This document shows positions 16,201 through 25,902 of a stretch of DNA of 64,000 nucleotides, one piece after another. The position numbers and the translations under genes were made by a program. This DNA is from Mesorhizobium sp. ES1-1. Lineage in GTDB: Bacteria; Pseudomonadota; Alphaproteobacteria; Rhizobiales; Rhizobiaceae. Under the pieces are notes generated by a model. It was not told the DNA's origin. It worked only from the letters and a program-made list of their open reading frames with translations, and did no database searches. Position 1 is the first letter of the stretch. Every line of letters begins with the position of its first letter. The stretch lies in contig NZ_JAIUGX010000006.1 of NCBI RefSeq assembly GCF_020164785.1, forward strand, positions 62,001-126,000, given 5' to 3'.

Positions 16201-16881
16201 CTAGATTGATGGCTCACGCGGGATAAGAAGTTCAGGCAGATAGCACCTGAGATAGGCAATGCCCGCCTGATGTGCCTCCGCGATATATTCATCGGTGATT
16301 GTGCCATTTTCGGTGTAGGAGAGCCCGAAGACGCCGTCGACCACCGAAAAATAAGTCGCAAGCCGTCGGCGCCAGCCCGGAATCTCCGGCATGTGGAAGT
16401 AATGATCGAGAAGCTTGGCGCGCTCATCCACCAGGCGATAGGTCTGCGAAATGTCGGCGCTCTTCACTTCCATGCTGATATTGGCGCCGAGAAACAAGCG
16501 CAGCGCCGCCGGATGGTGGTTGTAATAGTGCGCCGCCTCGCTCAGCTTCAATCGGAACACATCCTGCCAGCGTTTCGGCGGGCTCGGCAGGTGTCCCTTG
16601 GAAAGATCCAGAAGCGCGTTGTGGTGCACTGCAGCCAGCGCCAGCAGAGCGGCCTCCGTGCTCGGAAAGAAATGATAGATCGAAGCGTTAGGAACTTTGG
16701 CATGGGCCGCGATCTGGTACAGGCCGATATCCTGGACGTTGTTGTTGGCCAGAAGCTGGTCCAGTGCCTCGAGAAGCTTGCGGAATCGCACTTGCCCCGG
16801 CTTTCGCTGAGGCTGCCGGGCGACAATGCGCTTTGCAGGGCGATCGACGGATACCGCCGCACCAGATTTGCTTTTCATCAT
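16201..16881 (-). CDS. TetR/AcrR family transcriptional regulator
   Basis: A 226-residue protein. The DNA-binding domain is at about residues 30-75: DQLLANNNVQDIGLYQIAAH, then KVPNASIYHFFPS, the helix-turn-helix and recognition-helix layout of TetR regulators. The all-helical C-terminal ligand domain follows. The start at 16881 has an AAAGG ribosome binding site; a longer frame reaches 16968. It lies between the CoA-transferase gene and otnK on the same strand and probably controls one of these neighbours. The ligand is unknown. Confidence 0.85.
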   Translation of the reverse strand: MMKSKSGAAVSVDRPAKRIVARQPQRKPGQVRFRKLLEALDQLLANNNVQDIGLYQIAAHAKVPNASIYHFFPSTEAALLALAAVHHNALLDLSKGHLPSPPKRWQDVFRLKLSEAAHYYNHHPAALRLFLGANISMEVKSADISQTYRLVDERAKLLDHYFHMPEIPGWRRRLATYFSVVDGVFGLSYTENGTITDEYIAEAHQAGIAYLRCYLPELLIPREPSI

Positions 16882-17021
16882 GCATTCGCCTTTGCGAAGT
16901 CGGTCGCTGAAAGAAGCGCATTCCAGTTTATGCAGGGCAATCTGCCAATTTGGTCGAGTCCCTACCATATCCTGGGCATGTGGTCATGCAGTGCTTCGCG
17001 GCTTCCAGCGCGTGCCGCGCT

Positions 17022-18284
17022 TCAGGCTGCTTGCGGCGCCGAGAACTGACGCACGACACCCAGTTGCAGCAGTTGCGCGATTTCGTCGGCGGTATAATTG
17101 AGGACGTCTGCCAGGATTGCCGTGGTGTCTTCGCCTAGCATTGGAGGCGCCTTGTAGCGCGCATGCTCCTGCGAGGTCAGGCCTTGGGCCGGACGGACCA
17201 GCGACACAGGTCCGAGATGGTCGCTCTGGAGCGTCTGAACGACGTTGCGCGCCTTCACGGTCTGGCTCTCGAACGCCTCCGGAACGGACTTGACCTCGCC
17301 GGCGGGAACACCGTGGCGCAGGCATGCGGCCATCCAGTGATGGCGCGTGTTCTGCCGGAAAGACTGACCCAGGATCGCCAGCAAGCTGTCGCGATTGATC
17401 GCGCGGAGCGCGGACGTGGTGTAAAGCGGATTTGCCGCCACATCCGGAATGTTCAGGACCTTCTCGCACAGCGCCACGAACTGCTTGTCGTTGCCAACCG
17501 CGAGGGCGAAATTGCCATCGGAGCATTCACATATCTGATAGGGGACAACGGTCGGATGCGCGTTCCCGTAGCGGCGCGGTATGACGCCGGCGTTCAGATA
17601 TCCGCTGCCGACATTGATCAGCGTGTTCATCGCGCATTCGAGCAATGAAATGTCGATATATTGCCCGACGCCTGTCTGCTGGCGCTGGTAAAGCGCCGCC
17701 AATACGGACTGCACTGCCACCATGCCGGCGACGATGTCGGTCATAGCGACACCGATGCGTTGAGGTTCGCCGTCGACCGGACCGGTGATGGACATCAAGC
17801 CGCTTTCGGCCTGAACGACAAAGTCATAGCCTGGGCGGTCCCACTCCGGGCCAGTCTGGCCATAGCCTGAAATCGAACAGTAGATGATCTCGGGATTGGC
17901 GGCCTTGAGCGTGTCATAATCGATCTTCAACCGCTGGACCGTGCCGGGGCGAAAATTCTCAATGACGACATCCGCCTGGGCTGCGAGCCGATGGATGATC
18001 TCGAGCCCCTTGGGGTGCTTGAGGTCGAGCGCGATGCTGGACTTGCCGCGGTTGGCGCAAAGATAATAGGTGCTGACGCCCCTATAGTTTGGAACCGACC
18101 AGGCGCGGGTGTCGTCGCCGCCTTCGATATTCTCGATCTTCCAGACCTCGGCGCCAAGATCCGACAGGCTCATGCTCGCCCAAGGTCCGGCCAGCACTCG
18201 GGAAAGGTCGAGGACCTTTATACCCGTGAGCGGCAAGGCCGCGACGCTTGTCTCGCCGAGCCGGCCGTCAACGGATTGCGCCAT
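17022..18284 (-). CDS. Class III CoA-transferase (CaiB/BaiF family)
   Basis: A 420-residue family III CoA-transferase moving CoA between acyl-CoA and a carboxylic acid. [19 protein letters not shown] starts the fold, and [13 protein letters not shown] and ISGYGQTGP are typical core motifs. The catalytic aspartate is expected near [10 protein letters not shown]. The start at 18284 is fixed by GGGAGGAAAC directly upstream. Only 23 bp separate it from the last ABC transporter gene, so it is probably the last gene of that importer operon. The imported or processed compound may thus be activated as a CoA thioester. Confidence 0.9.
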   Translation of the reverse strand: MAQSVDGRLGETSVAALPLTGIKVLDLSRVLAGPWASMSLSDLGAEVWKIENIEGGDDTRAWSVPNYRGVSTYYLCANRGKSSIALDLKHPKGLEIIHRLAAQADVVIENFRPGTVQRLKIDYDTLKAANPEIIYCSISGYGQTGPEWDRPGYDFVVQAESGLMSITGPVDGEPQRIGVAMTDIVAGMVAVQSVLAALYQRQQTGVGQYIDISLLECAMNTLINVGSGYLNAGVIPRRYGNAHPTVVPYQICECSDGNFALAVGNDKQFVALCEKVLNIPDVAANPLYTTSALRAINRDSLLAILGQSFRQNTRHHWMAACLRHGVPAGEVKSVPEAFESQTVKARNVVQTLQSDHLGPVSLVRPAQGLTSQEHARYKAPPMLGEDTTAILADVLNYTADEIAQLLQLGVVRQFSAPQAA

Positions 18285-18307
18285 GTTTCCTCCCATTCGC
18301 GGACGCC

Positions 18308-19357
18308 CTAGGCCAGTCGTGCCTGGCCGGGCAGGACGTTTTCGACCGGCCCCGGGAAGTGACACGCAACGAGATGGCCAGGCTCGACTTCAGCAAGCGG
18401 GGGCTTCACTCGCGCACATATGTCCTGCGTCTTGAAACACCGTGTGCGGAACGGACAGCCCGATGGAGGATTGATCGGGCTTGGAACATCGCCTTTCAGA
18501 ACGATCTGATTGCGGCTCCGCTCCAGGTCAGGATCCGCGACGGGTACGGCGGACAGCAAGGCTTGCGAATATGGATGCAGCGGCCGTGCATAAAGATGAT
18601 GCGCCGCTGCCACTTCGACAAAGTTGCCCAGATACATTACCGCGACCTTGTGCGAGATGTGCCGCACCACAGACAGGTCATGCGCTATGAAGACATAGGC
18701 GGTCTGCATCCTCTGCTGGATTTCCTGGAGGAGGTTCAGCACCCCGGCCTGAACGGAGACGTCAAGCGCCGATACCGGCTCGTCCAGGACGAGAACCTCG
18801 GGCTTAAGCGCCAGAGCGCGCGCGATGACGACGCGCTGGCGCTGTCCGCCCGACAGCTGATGCGGATAGCGTTTGCCGTGCGCGGCGGCGAGATTGACCA
18901 GATCGAGCATCTCCCGCACCCGCTCGCCCCGCTGTGCTCGCGACATTTTCAACAGACGCAACGGCTCGGCGATGCTGTCTTCTATGCGCATACGCGGATG
19001 CAGGGAACCGTAGGGATCCTGGAAAACCAGTTGCAGATGACGACGCATCTGCCGCATCTCGGCGGCGCCGAGCGAAACGATATCCACGCCACCGACGGTG
19101 ACACTGCCGGAGGTTGGTTCGATGAGGCGAAGCAGGCAGCGCCCCAGCGTGGACTTGCCGCATCCCGATTCGCCGACAAGGCCAAGCGTCTGGCCGCGAT
19201 CGAGATCGAAGGAAATGTCGTCGACCGCCTTGAGCTGCGCGACCTCGCGGCGGATCACCGCGCCCCCCACGATCGGGAAGATCTTGCGCAGATTCCGGAC
19301 CGACAATGCGGTGCCTGGTGTGTCGCCTTGTGGTGTGAGAGCGGCGACGTCAGTCAT
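18308..19357 (-). CDS. Dipeptide/oligopeptide-type ABC transporter ATP-binding protein (DppF-like)
   Basis: A 349-residue ATPase. Walker A is GESGCGKST, the signature is LSGGQRQR and Walker B is [14 protein letters not shown]-terminal oligopeptide_HPY-type extension has paired cysteines (CPFRTRC...DIC) as in DppF/OppF. The start at 19357 overlaps the stop of the upstream ATPase gene by 8 bp; an ATG three codons earlier is also possible. With the second ATPase it would power import of a peptide-like or other small solute across the inner membrane. Confidence 0.92.
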   Translation of the reverse strand: MTDVAALTPQGDTPGTALSVRNLRKIFPIVGGAVIRREVAQLKAVDDISFDLDRGQTLGLVGESGCGKSTLGRCLLRLIEPTSGSVTVGGVDIVSLGAAEMRQMRRHLQLVFQDPYGSLHPRMRIEDSIAEPLRLLKMSRAQRGERVREMLDLVNLAAAHGKRYPHQLSGGQRQRVVIARALALKPEVLVLDEPVSALDVSVQAGVLNLLQEIQQRMQTAYVFIAHDLSVVRHISHKVAVMYLGNFVEVAAAHHLYARPLHPYSQALLSAVPVADPDLERSRNQIVLKGDVPSPINPPSGCPFRTRCFKTQDICARVKPPLAEVEPGHLVACHFPGPVENVLPGQARLA

Positions 19358-20399
19358 TGGCACCATTTTCCGGCGCAGCGGCGCCAAGGCCTCCGTTCCA
19401 TGCCGGCAGGCTGGCGGCGAAGTGGCAGGCAGATTTGTGCGTTCCCACCCTGTGGGTCGGAGGCTCCACCTTGCGGCATACATCCTGGGCATAGGCACAG
19501 CGTGGATGGAATGCGCACCCGCCGGGCAATGCGCCGAGCATGGGCGGCGCACCCGGGATCGAATAGAGCTTGTCTTCGGACATTGTGAGCTTCGGGATCG
19601 AAGCAATCAGCCCGCGCGTGTAAGGATGGCGCGGATCGGCGAACAACTCACGTACCGCCGCTTCTTCGACAACCCGGCCGGCATAGATCACCGCCACCCG
19701 GTCGGCATGGCCAGCAACGACGCCGAGGTCGTGGGTGATCAATACCAAGGCGAGCCCGAGCTTGTCCTTCAGATCGCGAAGCATCAGCATAATCTGCGCC
19801 TGCACGGTGACGTCGAGCGCGGTCGTCGGCTCGTCGGCCACCAGCAATTCCGGATCGTTGGCCACCGCCATGGCGATCATGACGCGCTGGCGCATGCCGC
19901 CCGAAAACTCATGCGGATATTGGTTGATCCTGCCCTGCGGTTGCGGAATGGCCACCAGCCGCAAAAGGTCCAAAACCCTCTGCGTCGCCTTTTGCTTGGT
20001 CATCTGACGGTTGTGCAGATAGAGCGCTTCGCGGATCTGGTCGCCCACTGTCATGACAGGATTGAGCGATGACAGCGGATCCTGGAAGATCATGCTGATC
20101 TGCGCGCCCCGGAGCGCGCGCAGCTCTCGCCGCGGCCGGCCGATCAGTTCCTGGCCCTTGAAGCGAACGGAGCCGCTGACGAGCGCGTTGCGTGCCTGTA
20201 ACCCGAGCGACGCCAACATGCCCAAGGACTTGCCGGACCCGGATTCGCCGACAACGCCGAGCACTTCGCCGCGCGACACATGAAGGTCCAGCCCGCGCAC
20301 GGCAGGCAGGGTGCCGTTGCGCCCGGAGAACCCCACATTGAGATCGCGGATGCGCAACAGCGCGTCGACGCCATCGGCCTCTGCAATCGGCGCGGTCAT
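19350..20399 (-). CDS. Dipeptide/oligopeptide-type ABC transporter ATP-binding protein (DppD-like)
   Basis: A 349-residue ATPase with Walker A GESGSGKS, signature FSGGMRQR, Walker [13 protein letters not shown], and the C-terminal extension [14 protein letters not shown] typical of DppD/OppD. The ATG at 20399 overlaps the upstream permease stop as ATGA, which selects this start over the much longer frame reaching 20783. It is the third gene of the dppBCDF-like operon. Confidence 0.92.
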   Translation of the reverse strand: MTAPIAEADGVDALLRIRDLNVGFSGRNGTLPAVRGLDLHVSRGEVLGVVGESGSGKSLGMLASLGLQARNALVSGSVRFKGQELIGRPRRELRALRGAQISMIFQDPLSSLNPVMTVGDQIREALYLHNRQMTKQKATQRVLDLLRLVAIPQPQGRINQYPHEFSGGMRQRVMIAMAVANDPELLVADEPTTALDVTVQAQIMLMLRDLKDKLGLALVLITHDLGVVAGHADRVAVIYAGRVVEEAAVRELFADPRHPYTRGLIASIPKLTMSEDKLYSIPGAPPMLGALPGGCAFHPRCAYAQDVCRKVEPPTHRVGTHKSACHFAASLPAWNGGLGAAAPENGAND

Positions 20400-21241
20400 T
20401 TGGACGATCTCGGATCGAAATAATCGCGCAGGCCGTCGCCTATGAAATTGAACCCCAGCACGACGGTCAGGATCGCCATGCCAGGACCAAAGGCGATCCA
20501 CCAGCTGTAGAAATAGGTCGCGCCATCCGAGATCATCGCGCCCCATTCGGGTGTCGGCGGTGTGGCGCCCAGTCCGATGAAGCTCAGCGACGCGGCGAGA
20601 AGGATGACCTGGCCGATATCCATGGTGGCGCTGATCAGGATGGGTGTCCAGCACAGCGGCAGGATGTGCTTGGTGAGAATGCGAAAGTGTCCGGCGCCGG
20701 CGGCCACGGCCGCCTCGACATGCTCGCGCTCGCGCACCTCGAGAACCTGTGCGCGCATCAGCCGCGCATAGACCGGCCACCACACCACGACCATCGCGAT
20801 GCCGGCATTGCCAAGCCCCGGCCCGAGCGACGCAGCGACCGCCATGGCGAGCAGCATGGGCGGAAACGACAGCGTGATATCGACCAGCCGCATGATCGCA
20901 GCGCCGATCAGGCCACCGCGATATCCGGCGATGGCGCCGGCGCCGGCGCCGATGACGACGGCGCTCGTCACGACGATCAGGGCGATGGGCAGCGAGTGCC
21001 GCGCGCCATGGATCATGCGCGAAAATACGTCGCGGCCCAACGCATCCGTCCCCAGCAGATAATTGGCGCTGGGCCCCTGCAAGCGGCGCCCGGCCAGTTC
21101 GAGCGGGTCATGTGGCGCCAGCCAATATGGGAAAGCCGTCGCCGCGAGCCACGCCAGGACGACGAGACCCCCGACGATGAATGTAGGCGTTGCCCAGTCG
21201 GGGAGTTGGAAACGCGTTCGCGTGGTCTGGACCAGGGCCAT
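20396..21241 (-). CDS. Dipeptide-type ABC transporter permease (DppC-like)
   Basis: An inner-membrane permease of about 281 residues with an N-terminal helix, a periplasmic segment (PHDPLELAGRRLQGPS...LGTDALGRDVFSR, the classic DppC signature) and five further helices. The EAA loop for ATPase contact is EREHVEAAVAAGAGHFRILTK (shown without its flanks). ATG 21241 is used here. A TTG at 21256 that overlaps the DppB stop (TTGA) is an equally plausible start and would add five residues. Confidence 0.9.
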   Translation of the reverse strand: MALVQTTRTRFQLPDWATPTFIVGGLVVLAWLAATAFPYWLAPHDPLELAGRRLQGPSANYLLGTDALGRDVFSRMIHGARHSLPIALIVVTSAVVIGAGAGAIAGYRGGLIGAAIMRLVDITLSFPPMLLAMAVAASLGPGLGNAGIAMVVVWWPVYARLMRAQVLEVREREHVEAAVAAGAGHFRILTKHILPLCWTPILISATMDIGQVILLAASLSFIGLGATPPTPEWGAMISDGATYFYSWWIAFGPGMAILTVVLGFNFIGDGLRDYFDPRSSK

Positions 21242-21252
21242 CGCCTCAACCG

Positions 21253-22266
21253 TCAATTCAGCCGGACCCGGGGATTCGCAAGAACATAGGCGATATCCGT
21301 CAACAGGTTGGTGATCAGGAACATGACGCCGCCGACTATGGTAACGCCGATGATGGCGGGGAAATCGAGCGACCGTGCGGCGGTAACGGCGTAGCTGCCG
21401 ACCCCCGGCCAGGCAAACACCGATTCCGTCAGGACCGCGCCGGTGATGAGATAGGCGAAGGAGTAGCTGATGACGGTGAGCACCGGCACCAATATGTTGC
21501 GGAAAGCGTGGCGCAGGACCACCCTTATCTCACCTGCGCCCTTGGCGCGCGCCGTCAGAATGAACTCGCGCTCCATTACTTCCAGCATGTTGGCGCGGAC
21601 GAGGCGGGAGATGGTGCCCGCGACGGTCCAGCCGAGGACAAAGGAAGGCAGCACGAGATGGGCCAGCGCATCCCTAAAGGCGGTCATATCGCCGGCCAGC
21701 AAAGTGTCGATGGTCATGAAACCGGTGATGACGGGCGGCGGCGACATGCGGGGATCGATCCGCCCGAGACCCGGCAGGACCTGAAAATAGACTGAAAAGA
21801 CAAACAGCAGAGCGAGGCCCATCCAGAAGATCGGCACCGAAGATCCGAACAGGGAGAAGAGACGCGCGACCTGATCGATCGCCGTGTCGCGATAGTAGGC
21901 GGCCAGCAACCCGAAAAGGATACCGACCACACTGCCTATGATCATGGCAGCGAGCACCAGCTCGAAAGTCGCCGGCAGGCGCGCCACCAGATCTGTCGAA
22001 ACCGGCCTGCGGGTGACGAAGGACGTGCCCATGTCGCCTCGCAGCAGGTTGCCGACATAGATGAGATACCGCTCCGGCAAGGGACGATCCAGGCCCCAGC
22101 GCTGCCTCGCCGCTGCGACGATTTCCGGGTTGTTCATCTGCTGTTCGCTGACGACGGCCGTCAGAGGATCGCCCTTCGTGACCGTTGTCAGAAGAAACGC
22201 CATGGTGACGATGCCCAGGAGAATGAAGGGCATCGCGATGCCGCGCCGGAGAATATAATTCAGCAT
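21253..22266 (-). CDS. Dipeptide-type ABC transporter permease (DppB-like)
   Basis: A 337-residue permease, first gene of the importer operon. MLNYILRRGIAMPFILLGIV is the usual DppB N-terminal helix. GLDRPLPERYLIYVGNLLRG and the C-terminal DFPAIIGVTIVGGVMFLITN are family hallmarks. The start at 22266 is where family similarity begins; an open frame to 22341 lacks it. The promoter lies in the divergent region shared with the iclR-type gene, 89 bp from a putative IclR operator. The binding protein for this importer is probably the one encoded at 33964. Confidence 0.92.
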   Translation of the reverse strand: MLNYILRRGIAMPFILLGIVTMAFLLTTVTKGDPLTAVVSEQQMNNPEIVAAARQRWGLDRPLPERYLIYVGNLLRGDMGTSFVTRRPVSTDLVARLPATFELVLAAMIIGSVVGILFGLLAAYYRDTAIDQVARLFSLFGSSVPIFWMGLALLFVFSVYFQVLPGLGRIDPRMSPPPVITGFMTIDTLLAGDMTAFRDALAHLVLPSFVLGWTVAGTISRLVRANMLEVMEREFILTARAKGAGEIRVVLRHAFRNILVPVLTVISYSFAYLITGAVLTESVFAWPGVGSYAVTAARSLDFPAIIGVTIVGGVMFLITNLLTDIAYVLANPRVRLN

Positions 22267-22354
22267 CGCCTTCCCAAGGGTTCCCCGGTTGCCACCCCTC
22301 CTCGAGCGGTCATTGGGCAATATTGACAAGCCTCGAAACACCCGTCAATAGAAA

Positions 22355-22369
22355 TGAAATTAAGTTCCA
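22355..22369. promoter_or_regulatory. Putative IclR-family operator
   Basis: TGAAATTAAGTTCCA is an imperfect palindrome resembling the family consensus TGGAAATnATTTCCA. It lies between the divergent importer operon and the iclR-type gene. A copy differing at one base (TGAAATTAAATTCCA) lies at 31582-31596 in another divergent promoter region of the same island. Confidence 0.6.
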
Positions 22370-22475
22370 AATTTGAGCGCTTTCCGGTTCAAGCAGCGTT
22401 ATAATGCCGGAAATCGGGCTCGGGGACCGTAGAATCGCTCGTCACGACATCGCCGCGCTGTAGGGCAGGAGCAGC

Positions 22476-23339
22476 ATGCGAAAACGAAACAAGCCGATTA
22501 TCGCGCCGACGAGCGAGGATGCAGGGCATTCTTCCGCACTCGTGCGTGGATTGCAAATCTTGCGCGCCTTCACGCCAGCCGACGCCTCGCTCGGCAATCA
22601 GGATCTGATCGAGCGCACCGGCCTTCCCAAGGCGACCATTTCGCGCCTCACCTATACGCTGATAGGCCTGGGTTACCTGATCTACGACCCCGCTCTCGGT
22701 CGCTACCGCGTCGGTCCGGCGACCGTATCGCTGGGCTATTCCGGGCTGAGCAGCAGCGCCGTCATCTACATGGCCAAGCCCTTGATGCAGGCGTTGGCCA
22801 TCGACACCGGTGTGGCGGTCGCGATGGGCATGCGCGACGGGCTGGAAATGGTCTATGTCGCCAACTGCCGTCCAGAAACTCCGGTAACGCTGCGGTTGAA
22901 CGTCGGATCGCGCCTGCCGATCTGGCAGACATCCATGGGGCTCGCCTACATGGCGGCCATGGAAGACGCTGCGCGCGACAAGATTGTTTCCAAGCTTGTC
23001 GAAGCTCACCCCGACAGGAAGCACGTGATGCTCTCGGCCATCGATCGGGCACGCGAGAGCTATGCCCGCCAGGGCTTCGTCACGTCTTTCGGTGAATGGT
23101 ACAGCTATATCAATGCCGTCGGCATTCCGTTCCGCCCAACGGACGGGTCGCAGCTGGTTGCCATTACCTGCGGCGGCATCAAGGATCTCGCGCCTGTCGA
23201 GGAGTGTCTGGGCAGCTTCGCGCCACGGCTCAAGGACCTGGTGGCGGAGCTCCAGGGTCGCCTGACGGGGGCCATCCCGCCTTTCGCACAGCCCGACGCC
23301 GGCGAGACGCCCTCCGACGGGTTCGACTACAGGGGATAG
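22476..23339 (+). CDS. IclR family transcriptional regulator
   Basis: A 287-residue regulator. The winged helix-turn-helix is at about residues 20-80 (SSALVRGLQILRAF, then LIERTGLPKATISRLTYTL); the effector-binding IclR domain follows to about residue 265 and ends with the usual LVAITCGGI. The ATG has a GGCAGGAG ribosome binding site. It is divergent from the ABC importer and is the first gene of a plus-strand run with the E2-like, acyl-CoA dehydrogenase and aminotransferase genes. The two putative operators suggest it controls both the importer and the distant E1 region, in addition to itself. Confidence 0.92.
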   Translation: MRKRNKPIIAPTSEDAGHSSALVRGLQILRAFTPADASLGNQDLIERTGLPKATISRLTYTLIGLGYLIYDPALGRYRVGPATVSLGYSGLSSSAVIYMAKPLMQALAIDTGVAVAMGMRDGLEMVYVANCRPETPVTLRLNVGSRLPIWQTSMGLAYMAAMEDAARDKIVSKLVEAHPDRKHVMLSAIDRARESYARQGFVTSFGEWYSYINAVGIPFRPTDGSQLVAITCGGIKDLAPVEECLGSFAPRLKDLVAELQGRLTGAIPPFAQPDAGETPSDGFDYRG

Positions 23340-23346
23340 ATGATCC

Positions 23347-24651
23347 ATGCCGGTCGCGATTGTATTCCCGAAAGTGAGCCTCGAAACCGATGTCGGCACC
23401 ATTGCGCGCTGGCTGAAGGATAACGGCGCGGCCGTCGCTCCAGGCGAAGCCCTGTTCGAGATCGACAATGACAAGGCGGCTGTCGAAGTCGAAGCCACGG
23501 CGCCCGGCACCGTGGTGCATCTGCGCAAGGCCGGCGACGAGGTGCGGGTCGGGGATGTGGTCGGACACATTCTGGCCGCCGGCGAACAGCCTCCGGCCCT
23601 CACGTCAACGACAGGGACCGAGCCATCGGCCGAAACCACAGGCGGGCCGCAGCCGCCGACCAATAAACAAGCTTCGCATGGCGGCTCGCGCATCGTCGCG
23701 ACGCCGCTGGCGCGTCGCCTGGCCGAGCAGTCAGCGATTGACCTCTCGGCCATCCAGGGGTCCGGGCCGCGCGGACGCATCCAGAAGAAGGATTTGATCG
23801 GACTGGCAAAGGCATCCGGTGCCGCGCAGAAGGCGGCTACCGGCGCTCGTTTGAACGCCGTCTGGCTTCAGAAGGAAGGCGCGGGGACCATCGTCGCCCT
23901 GCACGGCTTTGCCTCCGACCACAATGCCTGGCGGACCCTGCTTGCCGCAGGCCGCCCGGATGCTCGCTTCCTGGCGGTTGACTTGCCGGGCCATGGTGGC
24001 TCCCCCCGCACGGTCCCCGCCGATCTCGACCTGGTTTGCGATATGGTCGAAGGCGTGCTTGCGGAGCAAGGCGTGGACAGCGCGACCGTAGTCGGCCATT
24101 CCTTCGGCGCTGCGGTCGCCGCAAGGCTTGCCAGCCGTGGCTTTCTTTCCGTGCGCTCCCTGCTGATGATTTCTCCTGCCGGACTCGGACCCGAGATCCG
24201 GGAGGAATTCCTCAAAGGCTTCGTCGCCGCGAGGCAGGCGTCCAGCCTGCTGCCCTGGCTGCGGGAACTGGTCTTCGACCCCGGCGTCCTTTCGCAGGCA
24301 TTCCTGCGCAGCGTGGAGGAGCAGCGCAGGGATGAGGGGCTTTCGGCTTCGCTGAGGGCTTTTGCGGAGCTGCATTTCTGTGACGGCACGCAGACCTTCT
24401 CGATCCGCCCCGACCTTGAAAGGCTTCGGATGCCGGCGCGTATCATTTTCGGCATACAGGACAGGATCATTCCTTTCAGCCATTGCCACGCCCTGCCCGG
24501 TCGTATCGGCCTTCATGCGTTTCAGCGCTGTGGCCACCTGCCGTTCCTGGAACAGCCTGACATGACGATGTCGATCCTCGAGGAAATGCTGGCGCTGGCC
24601 AATGCCAGCGACACGGCTTCGCTTGGCGAGCGGACACGCCATGTCGCTTGA
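23347..24651 (+). CDS. E2-like protein: lipoyl domain + E3-binding domain + alpha/beta hydrolase (AcoC-type)
   Basis: A 434-residue fusion. Residues 1-78 form a biotinyl/lipoyl domain with the lipoylation Lys43 in EIDNDKAAVEV. Residues 115-155 form a peripheral subunit-binding domain (VATPLARRLAEQSAIDLSAI). Residues 175-415 form an alpha/beta hydrolase with Ser252 in GHSFG, Asp372 and His397. The usual acyltransferase core with HxxxDG is absent, as in the acetoin dehydrogenase E2 subunit AcoC. By family it would accept the acyl group made by a thiamine-dependent E1, presumably the fused E1 at 31761. It begins 7 bp after the IclR gene. The chain carries no E3 activity, and none is encoded in the window. 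Confidence 0.88.
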   Translation: MPVAIVFPKVSLETDVGTIARWLKDNGAAVAPGEALFEIDNDKAAVEVEATAPGTVVHLRKAGDEVRVGDVVGHILAAGEQPPALTSTTGTEPSAETTGGPQPPTNKQASHGGSRIVATPLARRLAEQSAIDLSAIQGSGPRGRIQKKDLIGLAKASGAAQKAATGARLNAVWLQKEGAGTIVALHGFASDHNAWRTLLAAGRPDARFLAVDLPGHGGSPRTVPADLDLVCDMVEGVLAEQGVDSATVVGHSFGAAVAARLASRGFLSVRSLLMISPAGLGPEIREEFLKGFVAARQASSLLPWLRELVFDPGVLSQAFLRSVEEQRRDEGLSASLRAFAELHFCDGTQTFSIRPDLERLRMPARIIFGIQDRIIPFSHCHALPGRIGLHAFQRCGHLPFLEQPDMTMSILEEMLALANASDTASLGERTRHVA

Positions 24652-25801
24652 GCCCGAGATTTTCCAGCAATTGCTCGAGACCGTCCGCCGGTTCGTCAAG
24701 GAGCGTCTTGTTCCACTCGAAGCGGAGGTCAGCCGGTCCGACCGGGTGCCGGGAGGCGTCAAGCAGGAGATGCGCGAGCTGGGCTTTTTCGGCCTCTCCA
24801 TTCCGCAGGAGTTCGGCGGACTGGGCCTGACCATGGAGGAAGAGGTCCGCGTCACCTTCGAGCTCGGCCGCACATCGCCGGCCTTCCGTTCGGTTTTCGG
24901 CACCAATAACGGCATCGGCTCGCAGGGTATCGTCATGGACGGCACCGACGAGCAGAAGCGCCATTATCTGCCCCGCCTCGCCACAGGCGACATTATCAGT
25001 TCGTTCGCCCTAACGGAGCCGGAGGCTGGCTCGGACGCGGCGTCGCTGCGCACGACAGCGCGCAGGGAGGGCGAGTTCTATATTCTGAACGGCACCAAGC
25101 GGTTCATCACCAACGCGCCCTATGCCGATCTTTTCACAGTGTTTGCCCGCACGGAGTCGGCAAGCCGCCCCGAAGGGGTGGTAACCGCCTTTCTAATCGA
25201 CGCCAGGACGCCCGGCCTGTCGCTGGGAAAGATCGACAGGAAAATGGGACAATCCGGCTCCCACACCTGCGATGTCATATTCGAGGATTGCAAGGTCCCG
25301 GCATCGGCTGTGCTTGGCGGCACGGAGGGACAGGGCTTCAAGACGGCGATGAAAGTGCTGGACCGGGGTCGCCTCCACATTTCCGCCCTCTGCGTCGGCA
25401 TGGCCGAGCGCCTGATCGCCTACAGCCTGTCCTACGCCATGCAGCGCAAACAGTTCGGCCAGCCGATCGCCGAGTTCCAGTTGATACAAGCCATGCTGGC
25501 CGATAGCCGCGCCGAAACCTACGCGGCCAAATGCATGGTGCTGGAGACCGCGCGCGGCAAGGACCGCGGCGACAACGTCTCGACCGACGCGGCGTGCTGC
25601 AAGATGTTTGCCAGCGAAATGGTCGGACGGGTTGCCGACCGCGCGGTTCAGATCCATGGCGGAGCCGGCTATATGGAAGAATACGGCATCGAGCGCGCCT
25701 ACCGGGACGTGCGTCTGTTCCGGATCTACGAGGGGACCACGCAGATCCACCAGATCCTGATCGCCAGGAACATGATCAAGGAAGCCCTTGCCGCCGCCTG
25801 A
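24641..25801 (+). CDS. Acyl-CoA dehydrogenase
   Basis: A 386-residue FAD enzyme forming a trans-2-enoyl-CoA. FALTEPEAGSDAASL and the C-terminal QIHGGAGYMEEYGIERAYRD are diagnostic. The catalytic base is Glu364 in RIYEGTTQIH, at the position used by short- and medium-chain enzymes. The ATG at 24641 overlaps the E2-like gene by 11 bp, so the two are translationally linked. Substrate chain or branching cannot be read from the sequence. Its place in the operon suggests it desaturates the CoA ester made in this pathway. Confidence 0.92.
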   Translation: MSLEPEIFQQLLETVRRFVKERLVPLEAEVSRSDRVPGGVKQEMRELGFFGLSIPQEFGGLGLTMEEEVRVTFELGRTSPAFRSVFGTNNGIGSQGIVMDGTDEQKRHYLPRLATGDIISSFALTEPEAGSDAASLRTTARREGEFYILNGTKRFITNAPYADLFTVFARTESASRPEGVVTAFLIDARTPGLSLGKIDRKMGQSGSHTCDVIFEDCKVPASAVLGGTEGQGFKTAMKVLDRGRLHISALCVGMAERLIAYSLSYAMQRKQFGQPIAEFQLIQAMLADSRAETYAAKCMVLETARGKDRGDNVSTDAACCKMFASEMVGRVADRAVQIHGGAGYMEEYGIERAYRDVRLFRIYEGTTQIHQILIARNMIKEALAAA

Positions 25802-25902
25802 CGCCAGCTACGGGCGCCGCCCCCCGCAGGTCTCGCGTCTATGAGATTGAACGCCGATTTCTTTATCACCCTCGCCCAACATCAAGCCAACCGGTGACCT
25901 CC

